A stretch of DNA of 64,000 nucleotides from Inmirania thermothiophila (lineage in GTDB: Bacteria; Pseudomonadota; Gammaproteobacteria; DSM-100275), in the NCBI RefSeq assembly GCF_003751635.1, contig NZ_RJVI01000002.1, positions 1,000,483 to 1,064,482 on the forward strand, written 5' to 3'. Under the pieces are notes generated by a model. It was not told where the DNA came from and made no database searches. It saw only the letters and a list, made by a program, of their open reading frames with translations. The position numbers were made by a program, and so were the translations under genes. Below are positions 1 to 9,004 of this stretch, in pieces (the first letter of the stretch is position 1; each line of letters begins with the position of its first letter).

Positions 1-29
1 GCCGCCTCCTCGACTGAGGGGCGGGGCGG

Positions 30-506
30 TCAGCGCAGCGGCACCAGCAGCACCGGCACCCGCGCGCGCTGGCTCACCCGGTGGGCGGTGGAGCCCACCA
101 GCACCTCGCCCAGGGTGGAGCGGCCGTGGCTGCCGAGCACGATGAGGTCCGCGCCCGTCTCCTCGGCGAGGGCGAGGATCACGGCGGCAGGCCGCCCCTC
201 GGCGACCCGCGCCGCCAGCGGCGCGGGGCTGCGCCCGCCGAGGTCGCGGGCGACGACGCGGGCGGCCATGGCCTCGAGCTCGCCGCGGATGCGCGCGAGC
301 CCCTCCTCCCAGATCCGGCGGCGGGTCTCGTGGGGGATGTGCTCCTCCACCAGGGCCTCGGCGAACCCGCTCGCCGCCTCCACCACGTGCAGCACCGTCA
401 GCGCCGCCCCGTAGCGCAGGGCGAGCCCCGCCGCATGGGCGACCACGGGCTCGCCGTGCTCGCCCACCTCCACCGCGCAGAGGACCTTGCGATACTCCGG
501 CATCAT
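30..506 (-). CDS. Universal stress protein (UspA family)
   Basis: A 158-residue single-domain UspA-family protein of usual length, cytoplasmic. Such proteins bind ATP and accumulate under stress; the exact role is unknown. The N-terminus (YRKVLCAVEV) matches the first beta-strand, and the ATP-site pattern is visible near residues 124-140 (GSHG, then GST). Two ATG codons lie side by side at 506 and 503 and I take the outer one. The reading frame continues upstream only as low-complexity Gly/Arg sequence, so a longer protein is unlikely. It diverges from the secreted protein at 624, with 117 bp between them that hold no feature I can name. A second, distinct UspA protein sits at 18284. Confidence 0.85.
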   Translation of the reverse strand: MMPEYRKVLCAVEVGEHGEPVVAHAAGLALRYGAALTVLHVVEAASGFAEALVEEHIPHETRRRIWEEGLARIRGELEAMAARVVARDLGGRSPAPLAARVAEGRPAAVILALAEETGADLIVLGSHGRSTLGEVLVGSTAHRVSQRARVPVLLVPLR

Positions 507-623
507 CACCCTCGCTCCACCACGTCCACCGCCCCCCCCATCATGGACCCTCCCGCGGCGCTCCGCCACCCGCCGCTGGGGCGCCCCTTGCGCCGCGGTG
601 CCGCATCTGCGATCGTTCCCGTG

Positions 624-974
624 ATGCGCGCGTCCGCCGCAGCCCTCGTCCTCGCCGCCGCCGCCTCGGCGGCCGCACCGCCGCCCGGGCACCCGACCCC
701 GGACGAGGCCTCCGGGCTGCTGGGCATCCCCGATCCGGTCGCCCTGCCCTACCGCGGGCGCGTGCTCGAGCACATCCCCAGCAACCGCTACCTCTACCTG
801 CGGGTGGAGACGGCGGGCCGCGAGCTCTGGCTCGCCGCCCCGCGTACGGCGCTGCCCGATCACGGGCGCATCCGCTTCGGACCCGGCGTGCTCATGCGGA
901 ACTTCCACAGCCGCCGCCTGGACCGCACCTTCCCCGAGATCCTCTTCGTCCGCCGCGTCGCCCCCGATCCCTGA
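624..974 (+). CDS. Small secreted protein, OB-fold-like
   Basis: 116 residues with a clear signal peptide (Ala-rich, residues 1-18, ending near SAAA-PP). The mature part has the pattern YLYLRVE - G - LWLAAP - G - RI-FG-GVLMRNF-S-LDRTF-EI-FV. This pattern recurs in small periplasmic proteins described as OB-fold or NrfJ-like, found near haem or copper proteins in some genomes. The ATG at 624 follows a GTG at 621 and fits the signal peptide. It is 26 bp upstream of the YdcF-like gene and may be co-transcribed with it. No cysteine or metal site is obvious. Family assignment is by pattern only and the function is unknown. Confidence 0.6.
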   Translation: MRASAAALVLAAAASAAAPPPGHPTPDEASGLLGIPDPVALPYRGRVLEHIPSNRYLYLRVETAGRELWLAAPRTALPDHGRIRFGPGVLMRNFHSRRLDRTFPEILFVRRVAPDP

Positions 975-1000
975 GCGGCGCCCAGGCCGCCCCCGGGACC

Positions 1001-1759
1001 ATGGACATCCTCACCGCACGGACCCTCGAGACGCTGCTCTATCCGCCCGCAGGGCCGCTGCTGCTGGCGCTCGCGGCGCTCGCCCTGCGCGGCCGCCTGC
1101 GCAGGCTCCTGGTGGGGCTTGCGCTGGCCGCGCTCTGGCTCGGCGCCACGCCGTGGCTTGCGCGCCTCGTCACGGCGCCCCTGGAGCGCGATCCGGCCCT
1201 TGATGCGGCCGCGGTGCGGGCGCGGGGGGCGCAGGCCATCGTCGTCCTCGCCTACACGCGCTATCCCGACGCCCCCGAGTACGGCGGCGACACCTCCGGG
1301 GCCGGGGAGCTCGTGCGCCTCCGCTGGGCGGCGAGGCTGCAGCGGGAGACGGGCCTGCCGCTGGCGGTGATCGGCGGCGATCCCCTCGGCACGGGCACCG
1401 CCGAGGCGGAGATCATGACCCGGGTGCTCGCGCGCGACTTCGGTGTCGCCGTGCGCTGGGCCGACGGGCGCAGCCGCCACACCTTCGACAACGCCCGCTA
1501 CGCCGCCGCCCTGCTCCTGCCCGAGGGGGTGCGCCGCATCGCCCTCGTCACCCACGCCTGGCACATGCCACGGGCCGTGCAGGCCTTCCGCGCGGCGGGC
1601 TTCGAGGTGATCCCCTCACCCACGGGCTTCACCACCGCCGACCCCACCACCCGCGGCTGGCGCGCCCTGCTTCCGAACGCGGACGCCCTCGTGCAGACCC
1701 GACGCGCCCTGCACGAGTGGATCGGGCGCGCGGTCTACGCCCTCGGCCTGCGCCCCTGA
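1001..1759 (+). CDS. YdcF/ElyC-family (DUF218) membrane protein
   Basis: A 252-residue protein with a hydrophobic N-terminal part (about residues 14-55, two short membrane segments) and a DUF218 domain at about 75-225. Visible landmarks are AIVVLAY, a GG-T-AGELVRLRWAARL helix, VIGGDP, and the conserved THAWHMPRA segment with a His and an Arg. Members such as ElyC and SanA act in envelope integrity or envelope carbohydrate metabolism of Gram-negative bacteria; a precise reaction is not established. It starts at ATG 1001, 26 bp after the OB-like gene. Its 3' end is read antisense by the extended frame of the fibro-slime gene; the YdcF frame itself looks intact. Confidence 0.75.
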   Translation: MDILTARTLETLLYPPAGPLLLALAALALRGRLRRLLVGLALAALWLGATPWLARLVTAPLERDPALDAAAVRARGAQAIVVLAYTRYPDAPEYGGDTSGAGELVRLRWAARLQRETGLPLAVIGGDPLGTGTAEAEIMTRVLARDFGVAVRWADGRSRHTFDNARYAAALLLPEGVRRIALVTHAWHMPRAVQAFRAAGFEVIPSPTGFTTADPTTRGWRALLPNADALVQTRRALHEWIGRAVYALGLRP

Positions 1760-2500
1760 GCGCGGCGCGCGGCCCACAGGCTCCGGCACGCTCGACGGGG
1801 GGGCGATGCGGAAGCTGGTGGTGATGTTGAAGTTGGAGGCCACCGTGTGCCGTTCGGCGAAGAAGACGTCGAGGTCGTACAGGGTGTCCTCCTCGAGCCC
1901 CAACGCCAGCAGGTCCGCTCCCGTGATGGTCTTCGACGCGGCGCCGTGCACCCCGCCGAGGTCGATGGCGAGCCGCCCCCCGACGTAGATCCAGAGGTCG
2001 TCGTCGCCGGTGAAGGTGAAACTGTCCGCGGCCCGGAAGCTCGTCTGCCCCTCCAGGTGCAGGGTGAAGTGGTAGTTGTGCGACCGGCCCTGATTGCCGA
2101 ACCCCATGCCGTCGACGGGGAAGAAGGCGCTGCTGGCGAAGCTGAAGACCCCGCTCCCGGGCGCCGTCTCGGTCAGCGTCAGCGCATAGGGGATGGGCGT
2201 GTTGAAGCCCGGCGCGTCCGTGTACCACCGGGCGAAGTTGGCGGCGTTGGTGGCGCCCGCGCCGCCGCCCACGTAGTCGGGAAGTCCCGCGGCGTTGAGG
2301 GTCGGGCTCACCATGCCCGTGACCACGCCGGTGATGGCACCCTCGAAGTCGGCAAGGCGCGTGCACGTGCCCGGGATGTCGGGGGCGCAGAAGTCCCGGA
2401 TGGTCCCCGTCAGCGTCACCGCCCCCGCCGCGCCCGAGCCGAGCATCAGCACGGCAAGGCCGAGCGCGCGGCCCGTGCGTCCGTCTGCCAGCAATCTCAT
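1616..2500 (-). CDS. Fibro-slime domain protein with truncated PEP-CTERM tail
   Basis: 294 residues as read. It has a signal peptide (1-27) and a fibro-slime domain (about 30-232), recognised by RDFC, the adhesion-like core FTGDDDLWIYV-G-LAIDLGGVHG at 163-186, and YDLDVFFAERHT-ASNF at 208-224. These domains occur in secreted or surface proteins. Residues 238-241 read VPEP, the start of a PEP-CTERM sorting signal, but no hydrophobic helix and Arg cluster follow. The frame instead runs into sequence antisense to the YdcF gene and stops at 1616, and the other frames give no helix either. The start at 2500 has a GGAGGT ribosome site and a sigma-54 promoter upstream. It is probably a 3'-truncated gene whose product would be secreted rather than anchored. 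Confidence 0.75.
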   Translation of the reverse strand: MRLLADGRTGRALGLAVLMLGSGAAGAVTLTGTIRDFCAPDIPGTCTRLADFEGAITGVVTGMVSPTLNAAGLPDYVGGGAGATNAANFARWYTDAPGFNTPIPYALTLTETAPGSGVFSFASSAFFPVDGMGFGNQGRSHNYHFTLHLEGQTSFRAADSFTFTGDDDLWIYVGGRLAIDLGGVHGAASKTITGADLLALGLEEDTLYDLDVFFAERHTVASNFNITTSFRIAPPSSVPEPVGRAPRSGAQAEGVDRAPDPLVQGASGLHEGVRVRKQGAPAAGGGVGGGEARG

Positions 2501-2537
2501 TCTGCACACCTCCAGGGAAGACCTCGATCCCTCCCCA

Positions 2538-2553
2538 TGCAACCATCGTGCCG
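2538..2553 (-). promoter_or_regulatory. Sigma-54 (-24/-12) promoter of the fibro-slime gene
   Basis: Read on the minus strand the sequence is CGGCACG, four bases, TTGCA. It matches TGGCACG-N4-TTGCA at 11 of 12 positions, with the invariant GG and GC at correct spacing. Transcription would start near 2527, leaving a leader of about 27 bases that contains the GGAGGT ribosome site before ATG 2500. The intergenic stretch 2501-2724 holds nothing else I recognise. Confidence 0.7.
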
Positions 2554-2724
2554 CATGATGCACCCTGTTGATTGCTCGGCTTCCTTCCCGGTTCGGGCGG
2601 GGGATCGGGCGGCCGGGTGTAAAGAAAACCGACACCCCCGGGGAGGGCTGCGCGCCCGCGCCGCCGGGCCGCCGTCCGGGCTGCCCGGCGCGGACGCAGG
2701 GGATGCGCCCCGCAGGCGCCGGCC

Positions 2725-4368
2725 TCAGCCGCCGACGAGGTTGCGCCAGTGCTGCATGAGCCCCACGGTGGAGGCGTCGTGGGCCCCCGTCGCGCCCCCC
2801 TCCAGCTCGGGCAGGATGGCGCTTGCGAGCTGCTTGCCGAGCTCCACGCCCCACTGGTCGAAGGCGTTGACGTCCCAGATCACCCCCTGGACGAAGATCT
2901 TGTGCTCGTAGAGGGCGATGAGGCGGCCGAGGGTGCGCGGGTCCAGGCGGCGGTAGAGGATGAAGGTGCTGGGACGGTTGCCGGGGAAGACCTTGTGCGG
3001 CAGGAGCCGCTCCAGGGCCTCGCCGGAGAGGCCTGCCGCCTCCAGCTCGGCACGGGCCTCGGCCTCGGTCCGCCCCCGCATCAGGGCCTCGGCCTGGGCG
3101 AGCGCGTTGGCCACCAGGATACGGTGATGCTCCGGGTAGGGGTCGCCGCCCTCGGCGGCGAGGAGGAAGTCGCACGGCACGAGCCGCGTACCCTGGTGCA
3201 GGAGCTGGAAGAAGGCGTGCTGGCCGTTGGTGCCGGGCTCGCCCCAGACCACCGGGCAGGTGTGCCAGCCCACGCGGCGGCCGGCGCGGTCCACCGACTT
3301 GCCGTTGCTCTCCATCTCCGCCTGCTGCAGATAGGCCGGGAGGCGTTCGAGGCGCTGGTCGTAGGGCAGCACGGCCTGGGTCTCGGCGCCGAGGAAGTCC
3401 ACGTACCAGACGCCCACGAGGGCCAGCAGCACCGGGAGGTTCGCCCCCAGCGGCGCGGTGCGGAAGTGCTCGTCCATCTCGTGGGCGCCGGCGAGCAGCG
3501 CCTCGAAGCGGTCCATGCCCACGTAGAGGGCGATGGGCAGGCCGATGGCCGACCAGAGGGAGAAGCGCCCGCCGACCCAGTCCCAGAACTCGAACATGTT
3601 GGCGGGGTCGATGCCGAAGGCGGCCACCGCCTCGCGGTGGGTGGAGACGGCGACGAAGTGCCGGGCCACCGCCGCCTCGTCGGCGAGGCGCTCCAGCAGC
3701 CAGGCGCGCGCCGAGCGCGCGTTGGTCAGCGTCTCCTGGGTGGTGAAGCTCTTGGAGGCGACGATGAAGAGGGTGCGCTCGGGGTCGAGGCCGGCGAGGG
3801 TGTCGGCGAGGTCGGCCCCATCCACGTTGGCCACGAAGTGCACCCGCAGCGGCCCGCCCCAGGGGCGCAGCGCGCGGCAGACCATGCGCGGGCCGAGGTC
3901 GGAGCCGCCGATGCCCAGGTTGACCACGTCGGTGATGCGCCGGCCCGTGTGGCCGCGCCATGCGCCGGTGCGCACCGCCTCGCTGAAGGCGCGCATGCGC
4001 GCGAGCACCGCCTCCACCCGGGGCATCACGTCCTCGCCGTCGACCCGGATCGGGCGCCCGCTGCGATTGCGCAGCGCCACGTGCAGCACCGCCCGCCCCT
4101 CGGTGTGGTTGATGCGCTCCCCCGCGAACATGCGCGCGATCCAGCCGGGCACGTCGGCGCGCTCGGCCAGGCGCAGCAGCAGGCGCAGGGTCTCGTCGGT
4201 GACGAGGTTCTTGGACAGGTCCAGCAGCAGGTCGTCGAAGCGGAACGAGAGCCGCTCGAAGCGCCCCGGGTCCTCCTCGAAGAGCCGGCGCAGGTGCAGC
4301 TGCCGCACCGCGCGCGCGTGGGCCTCGAGCGCCTGCCACTCCGGCCAGCCGAGCCGCGTCTCGCTCAC
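2725..4368 (-). CDS. pgi: Glucose-6-phosphate isomerase
   Basis: 547 residues, very close to the 549 of the E. coli enzyme. It interconverts glucose 6-phosphate and fructose 6-phosphate in the cytoplasm. SIS-domain landmarks are clear: [27 protein letters not shown] (sugar-phosphate binding), and the C-terminal signature [11 protein letters not shown]. The GTG at 4368 is chosen because it gives the family length and is preceded by a GGGGAGGAGGG ribosome site. It is the last gene of gnd-zwf-pgi, 16 bases after zwf. Together these genes branch hexose phosphate between glycolysis/gluconeogenesis and the oxidative pentose phosphate route. Confidence 0.97.
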   Translation of the reverse strand: MSETRLGWPEWQALEAHARAVRQLHLRRLFEEDPGRFERLSFRFDDLLLDLSKNLVTDETLRLLLRLAERADVPGWIARMFAGERINHTEGRAVLHVALRNRSGRPIRVDGEDVMPRVEAVLARMRAFSEAVRTGAWRGHTGRRITDVVNLGIGGSDLGPRMVCRALRPWGGPLRVHFVANVDGADLADTLAGLDPERTLFIVASKSFTTQETLTNARSARAWLLERLADEAAVARHFVAVSTHREAVAAFGIDPANMFEFWDWVGGRFSLWSAIGLPIALYVGMDRFEALLAGAHEMDEHFRTAPLGANLPVLLALVGVWYVDFLGAETQAVLPYDQRLERLPAYLQQAEMESNGKSVDRAGRRVGWHTCPVVWGEPGTNGQHAFFQLLHQGTRLVPCDFLLAAEGGDPYPEHHRILVANALAQAEALMRGRTEAEARAELEAAGLSGEALERLLPHKVFPGNRPSTFILYRRLDPRTLGRLIALYEHKIFVQGVIWDVNAFDQWGVELGKQLASAILPELEGGATGAHDASTVGLMQHWRNLVGG

Positions 4369-4384
4369 CTTGCCCTCCTCCCCT

Positions 4385-5866
4385 TCAGGTGGGATCCAGC
4401 GTGTGCCGCCATTCCTGATCCTCGTCCTCGAACAACCGGCTCGCCTCCGCCGGCCCCCAGCTCCCGGCGGGGTAGGTGTGGATGAAGTCGCGCTCGGTGC
4501 TCCAGACCTGGAGGATGGGATCCACCACGCGCCAGGCCCACTCCACCTCGTCGGCGCGCAGGAACAGCGAGCGGTCGCCCTCGAGCACGTCCAGCAGCAG
4601 CGCCTCATAGGCGTCCAGAGGCGGCGCCGGCATGCCGCAGTAGCTCGCGTCGAGCATGCTCGGCTGCGTGCGCAGTTCCAGCCCCGGCTGCTTGACCTGC
4701 AGCTCCACGCGCAGGCATTCCTGCGGCTGCATCCCGATCACGATCCAGTTGGGCGCGACCCGCTCCAGCGGGGTCTCGCGGAAGAGCTGCTGCGGCACGT
4801 GGCGGAAGCGCACCGCCACCAGCGAGCTGTCGCGCGCCATGCGCTTGCCGGTGCGGATGTAGAAGGGCACACCGCGCCAGCGCCAGTTGTCGATGTAGAG
4901 CTTGAGGGCGCAGAAGGTCTCGGTGGTGCTGTCGCGCGGCACGCCCGGCTCCTCCACGTAGCCCGGCACCCGCTCGTCCCCGATCCGGCCCGCGGCGTAC
5001 TGGGCGCGGAAGGCGTGGGCGTGGACGGCGCGGCGCGGGATCGGCCGGATCGAGCGCAGCACCTTCACCTTCTCGTCGCGCAGGGCCTCGGCGTCGAGAC
5101 TCGCCGGCGGCTCCATGGCCACCAGGGTGAGCACCTGCAGCAGGTGGCTCTGCACCATGTCGCGCAGTGCGCCCGCACCGTCGTAGTACTCGGCCCGCCC
5201 CTCGAGGCCGCGCGCCTCGGCGTGGGTGATCTGCACGTGGTCGATGTGGTTGCGGTTCCAGAGCGGCTCGAAGAGCAGGTTGGCGAAGCGCAGCACGAGG
5301 ATGTTCTGCACCGTGCCCTTGCCGAGGTAGTGGTCGATGCGGAAGATCTGCTCCTCGTCGAAGGCGCGGTGCAGCCTCGCCTCCAGCCGGCGGGCGCTGT
5401 CGAGGTCGTAGCCGAAGGGCTTCTCCACCACCAGGCGCCGCCACCCGCCCTCGGCCCGGTTGAGCCCCGCCGCCGCCAGCCGCTCGGCCACCACCGCGAA
5501 CTCCGCCGGGCGGATGGCGAGGTAGAAGACCGCGCTCGCCGGCGTCCCGCCGTCCCCGAGGCGCCGCCCCAGGGCCTCGTAGAGGGCGGCGTCGGCGAGA
5601 TCCCCGCGCTGGAAGCCGAGCCGCTGCGCGAAGCGCCCCCACGCCGCCTCGTCGAGGCCGCCGCGGACGCGCCCCTCGATCCAGCCGCGCACCTCCTCGC
5701 GGAAGCGCCCCTCGTCCCAGTCCCGCCGCCCGATGCCCACGATGTCCACGCCCGGGGGCAGCCGCCCGTCGGCGTCCAGGTGGTAGAGCGCCGGCATGAG
5801 CTTGGTGCGCGAGAGGTTGCCGCTCGCGCCGAAGATGACGAAGGTGCAGCGCCCGCCGCCCCTCAT
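4385..5866 (-). CDS. zwf: Glucose-6-phosphate 1-dehydrogenase
   Basis: 493 residues (E. coli 491). It oxidises glucose 6-phosphate to 6-phosphoglucono-lactone, making NADPH. The nucleotide-binding loop [12 protein letters not shown] lies near residues 12-23, the active-site signature RIDHYLGK is present, and EKPFGYDL precedes it. The start ATG at 5866 overlaps the stop of gnd (ATGA), so translation is probably coupled. No separate 6-phosphogluconolactonase gene is present between gnd and pgi. Confidence 0.97.
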   Translation of the reverse strand: MRGGGRCTFVIFGASGNLSRTKLMPALYHLDADGRLPPGVDIVGIGRRDWDEGRFREEVRGWIEGRVRGGLDEAAWGRFAQRLGFQRGDLADAALYEALGRRLGDGGTPASAVFYLAIRPAEFAVVAERLAAAGLNRAEGGWRRLVVEKPFGYDLDSARRLEARLHRAFDEEQIFRIDHYLGKGTVQNILVLRFANLLFEPLWNRNHIDHVQITHAEARGLEGRAEYYDGAGALRDMVQSHLLQVLTLVAMEPPASLDAEALRDEKVKVLRSIRPIPRRAVHAHAFRAQYAAGRIGDERVPGYVEEPGVPRDSTTETFCALKLYIDNWRWRGVPFYIRTGKRMARDSSLVAVRFRHVPQQLFRETPLERVAPNWIVIGMQPQECLRVELQVKQPGLELRTQPSMLDASYCGMPAPPLDAYEALLLDVLEGDRSLFLRADEVEWAWRVVDPILQVWSTERDFIHTYPAGSWGPAEASRLFEDEDQEWRHTLDPT

Positions 5867-6777
5867 CGCGGCGCCTCCGCGGCGCGGATGCGGTGGCCAC
5901 CGAAGGCGTTGCGCATCGCCGCCAGGGCCCGCGCCGCGAAGCCGTCCTCGTCGCGGCTCTGGAAGCGCGCCATGAGCGAGAGGGTGATCACCGGCGCCGG
6001 CACCGCGAGATCCACCGCCTCGCGCACGGTCCAGCGCCCCTCGCCCGAATCCTCCACCCACGGCGCCACCCCGCGCAGGTCCGGGTCGCGCGCGAGCGCC
6101 TCCGCGGTGAGATCGAGCAGCCAGCTGCGCACCACCGAGCCGTGACGCCACAGCTCCGCCACCTGGGCAAGATCGATGCCGAAGGTCTCCTTGGCGCGCA
6201 GCAGCGCCAGCCCCTCGGCCAGCGCCTGCATCATCCCGTACTCGATCCCGTTGTGGATCATCTTCACGTAGTGCCCGGCGCCGGCCGGCCCCACGTGGGC
6301 CCAGCCCTTCGGCGGGGCGAGGGCGTCCAGGACCGGGCGCAGGATCTGCACCGCCTCGGCCTCGCCGCCCAGCATCAGGCAGTAGCCCGCCTCCAGGCCC
6401 CAGATCCCGCCCGAGGTGCCGCAGTCGACGAAGCGGATGTCGCGCGCCGCCGCCTCCTGCGCGCGGCGCTGGCTGTCGCGGTAGTCGCTGTTGGCCCCGT
6501 CCACGAGGACGTCGCCGGCCTCGAGCAGCCCCAAGGCCTCGCCGAAGGCCTGCTCGGTGGCCCCCCCGGCGGGCAGCATCAGCCACAGCACGCGCGGGGC
6601 GCGCAGCCGCCGCACCGCCTCGGCGAGGCTCGCCGCAGGCTCCACCCCGCACTCCGCCGCGAGGGCGTCGGTCACCGCCCGGGTGCGGTTCCAGCCCACC
6701 ACCCCGATGCCCGCGCGGCGCAGCCGCCGCGCCATGTTGCCGCCCATGCGGCCGAGTCCCGCGATCGCGATCCGCAC
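5863..6777 (-). CDS. gnd: 6-phosphogluconate dehydrogenase, short (decarboxylating) form
   Basis: 304 residues, the length of the short GndA/YqeC type rather than the 470-residue NADP form. It oxidises and decarboxylates 6-phosphogluconate to ribulose 5-phosphate. Landmarks are the N-terminal dinucleotide loop GLGRMGGNM, the substrate loop CGTSGG, and the catalytic HYVKMIHNGIEYG segment with its Lys and Asn. The GTG start at 6777 has a GGGGGGAG ribosome site seven bases upstream. It is the first gene of the gnd-zwf-pgi operon and diverges from glgA. Short forms often prefer NAD; the cofactor here is not proven. Confidence 0.93.
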   Translation of the reverse strand: MRIAIAGLGRMGGNMARRLRRAGIGVVGWNRTRAVTDALAAECGVEPAASLAEAVRRLRAPRVLWLMLPAGGATEQAFGEALGLLEAGDVLVDGANSDYRDSQRRAQEAAARDIRFVDCGTSGGIWGLEAGYCLMLGGEAEAVQILRPVLDALAPPKGWAHVGPAGAGHYVKMIHNGIEYGMMQALAEGLALLRAKETFGIDLAQVAELWRHGSVVRSWLLDLTAEALARDPDLRGVAPWVEDSGEGRWTVREAVDLAVPAPVITLSLMARFQSRDEDGFAARALAAMRNAFGGHRIRAAEAPR

Positions 6778-6822
6778 CGTTCGCTCCCCCCTCTCTCGCG
6801 CTTCTCCCACGCCGGACGGACC

Positions 6823-6830
6823 AGTATAGT
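6823..6830. promoter_or_regulatory. Overlapping -10 elements between gnd and glgA
   Basis: Plus-strand TATAGT at 6825-6830 and minus-strand TATACT at 6828-6823 overlap within a small dyad (CGGAC, 7 bases, GTCCG, 6817-6833). In such GC-rich DNA this AT island in the 93-bp divergent gap is a likely shared promoter core. I see no convincing -35 on either side. Confidence 0.4.
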
Positions 6831-6870
6831 CCGGCCCGTGCCCGCACCTGCTCACGGAAGGGGAGACCGG

Positions 6871-8337
6871 ATGCGCGTCCTGTTCGTTGCCAGCGAGGCG
6901 GTGCCCCTCGTCAAGACCGGCGGTCTCGGCGACGTCGCCGGCGCCCTGCCCCCGGCCCTGCGGCGGCTGCGCCAGGACGTGCGCCTGCTGCTGCCCGCCT
7001 ACCCGGAGGCCCGCGCGCGGGCCGGGCGGCTGCGCCCGGCGGCGCGCCTGACGCTGCCGCCGCTGGGCGAGGCGGTGCTCCTCGCCGGCCGCCTGCCCGG
7101 CACCTCGGTCCCGCTCTGGCTCCTGGACGCCCCCGCCTTCCGCCGCGAGGGCCACCCCTACACCGCCCCCGGCGGCCACGACTGGCCCGACAACCCGCAG
7201 CGCTTCGCGCTGCTTGCCCGCGCCGCGGCGGAGATCGCCCTCGACCGCTGCGGCCTCGGCTGGCGCGCCGACGTCCTTCACGCCCACGACTGGCAGACCG
7301 CCCTCGCCCCCGCCCTTCTCGCCGCCGAGCGGGACCGCCCCGCCACCGTCTTCACCATCCACAACCTCGCCTACCGCGGGATCTACGGGCGCGAGGTCTT
7401 CGACGCCCTCGGCCTGCCCGCGGCCTGGTGGCATCCCGAGGCGCTGGAGTTCTGGGGCGCCATGGCCTTCATCAAGGGCGGGCTCGCGTTCGCCGACCGC
7501 ATCACCACGGTCAGCCCCACCTACGCCCGCGAGATCCGCACCCCGACCCACGGCGAGGGCCTCGACGGCCTGCTGCGGGCGCGCTCGGAGCGGCTGCACG
7601 GGATCCTCAACGGGGTCGACTACGCGCTCTGGGATCCCCGCCACGACCCCCACCTGCCCTGCCGCTACGGGCCCGGCCGGCTGCAGGGCAAGGCCGCCTG
7701 CAAGGCCGCCCTCCAGGCGGAGCTGGGCCTCGAGCCGGATCCCGCGGCGCCCTTGGTGGTCCACGTCGGCCGCCTCGTGGCGCAGAAGGGGGTCGATCTG
7801 CTCGTCGACGCCGCGGCCGCGCTCTGGCCGCGCCGGCGCTTCCAGCTTGCGGTGCTGGGCACCGGCGACCCCGCCCTGGAGCGGGCGGTGCGCGACGCCG
7901 CCGCGGCCCATCCCGGGCGCATGGCGGCGCGCATCGGCTACGACGAGGCCCTGGCCCATCGCATGGAGGCCGGCGCCGACCTCTTCGCCATGCCCTCGCG
8001 CTTCGAGCCCTGCGGCCTGTCGCAGCTCTACAGCCTGCGCTACGGCACGCTCCCGGTGGTGCGCCGCACGGGGGGGCTTGCCGACACCGTCATCGACGCC
8101 CTCCCCCACCACCTGCGCGCGGGGCTCGCCACCGGCTTCGTCTTCGACCAGGCCGAGCCCTGGGCGCTGGCCGAGGCCCTCGGCCGCGCCCTCGACCTGT
8201 ACCGCGACCGGCGCGCCTGGCGGCGGCTCCAGGACACCGGCATGGGCCTCGACTTCGGCTGGCCCGAGAGCGCGCGGCAGTACCTCGCGGTCTATCGCGC
8301 CGCTGTCGCCGACCGCGACGCCGCCGTGCTAACCTGA
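6871..8337 (+). CDS. glgA: Glycogen synthase (ADP-glucose type)
   Basis: 488 residues (E. coli 477). It transfers glucose from ADP-glucose to growing alpha-1,4-glucan. GT5 landmarks are the N-terminal KTGGLGDVAGALP nucleotide-sugar loop (about 15-27), HAHDWQTAL, and the C-terminal FEPCGLSQLYSLRYGTLPVVRRTGGL motif that carries the catalytic Glu. The ATG at 6871 follows GGGGAGA. It is a single gene; no glgB, glgC or glgP lies beside it. Its divergence from gnd-zwf-pgi places hexose storage and hexose oxidation on opposite sides of one control region. Confidence 0.95.
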   Translation: MRVLFVASEAVPLVKTGGLGDVAGALPPALRRLRQDVRLLLPAYPEARARAGRLRPAARLTLPPLGEAVLLAGRLPGTSVPLWLLDAPAFRREGHPYTAPGGHDWPDNPQRFALLARAAAEIALDRCGLGWRADVLHAHDWQTALAPALLAAERDRPATVFTIHNLAYRGIYGREVFDALGLPAAWWHPEALEFWGAMAFIKGGLAFADRITTVSPTYAREIRTPTHGEGLDGLLRARSERLHGILNGVDYALWDPRHDPHLPCRYGPGRLQGKAACKAALQAELGLEPDPAAPLVVHVGRLVAQKGVDLLVDAAAALWPRRRFQLAVLGTGDPALERAVRDAAAAHPGRMAARIGYDEALAHRMEAGADLFAMPSRFEPCGLSQLYSLRYGTLPVVRRTGGLADTVIDALPHHLRAGLATGFVFDQAEPWALAEALGRALDLYRDRRAWRRLQDTGMGLDFGWPESARQYLAVYRAAVADRDAAVLT

Positions 8338-8391
8338 CACCGCAATCCCCTGTCGACGGCGCGGGCATCACCGCGCCCCGGAGCGTCGCCT

Positions 8392-8595
8392 ATGAACATG
8401 AAGGAGATCCGCCTCATCGCCCGGGAGAAGGGCGTCCACCCCGGCCGCCTCCGCAAGGTGGAGCTGGTCCGGACCATCCAGCGCGCGGAGGGCAACTTCG
8501 ACTGCTTCGCCACCGCCTACGACGGCGAGTGCGACCAGCTCGGCTGCCGCTGGCGCGAGGACTGCCTCGCCCTGTCGAGGCGGGGCGCGGCCTGA
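8392..8595 (+). CDS. Small SAP-like conserved protein
   Basis: 67 residues. The N-terminal half (MKEIRLIAREKGVHPGRLRK) has the helix-extended-helix pattern of SAP-type nucleic-acid-binding motifs. The C-terminal half holds three cysteines (DC, EC, GCRWREDC), four in all counting FDCF, that could bind metal. I recall this kind of small protein in other Gram-negative genomes as a conserved hypothetical. The ATG at 8392 is preceded by GGAG at a usual distance; ATG 8398 is an alternative. It is 54 bp after glgA and converges on panD. Function unknown. Confidence 0.7.
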   Translation: MNMKEIRLIAREKGVHPGRLRKVELVRTIQRAEGNFDCFATAYDGECDQLGCRWREDCLALSRRGAA

Positions 8596-8609
8596 GCCGC
8601 CGGGCGCCC

Positions 8610-8990
8610 TCAGGCGGCCTGCTTGGGGATGGAGCCTGCGCGGCGGACGATGCGGTTGGCGCCGTCGAAGTAGAGCAGCACCGGCTCGAAGCCCTCGAGC
8701 TCGGCCTCGTCGAGGACGGCGTAGGCGCAGATGATGACGCGGTCGCCGGGCGCGGCCTTGCGTGCCGCGGCGCCGTTCATCGAGATCACCCCCGAGCCCT
8801 CCTCGGCGCGGATGGCGTAGGTGGTGAAGCGCTCGCCGTTGGCGAGGTTGTAGATGTGCACCTGCTCGAACTCGCGGATGCCGGAGGCATCCAGCAGCGC
8901 GCCGTCGATGGCGCAGGAGCCCTCGTACTCGAGCTCGGCGTGGGTCACGGTGACCTTGTGCAGCTTGGCCTTGAGCATGGTGAGCCGCAT
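8610..8990 (-). CDS. panD: Aspartate 1-decarboxylase precursor
   Basis: 126 residues, the usual length. It makes beta-alanine from aspartate for pantothenate and CoA synthesis. The Gly24-Ser25 self-cleavage site (YEGSCAID) is at the expected position, producing the pyruvoyl group. The active-site features Lys9, Tyr22 and the NGE turn are also visible. It starts at ATG 8990, 14 bases after panC, as the last gene of panB-panC-panD. Confidence 0.97.
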   Translation of the reverse strand: MRLTMLKAKLHKVTVTHAELEYEGSCAIDGALLDASGIREFEQVHIYNLANGERFTTYAIRAEEGSGVISMNGAAARKAAPGDRVIICAYAVLDEAELEGFEPVLLYFDGANRIVRRAGSIPKQAA

Positions 8991-9004
8991 CCGCCGCTCC
9001 TCCC

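Noticed and set aside
8596..8618. GCCGCC/GGCGGC inverted repeat between the SAP-like gene and panD
   Set aside because: A six-base stem with an 11-base loop that runs into panD coding sequence is expected by chance in this composition.
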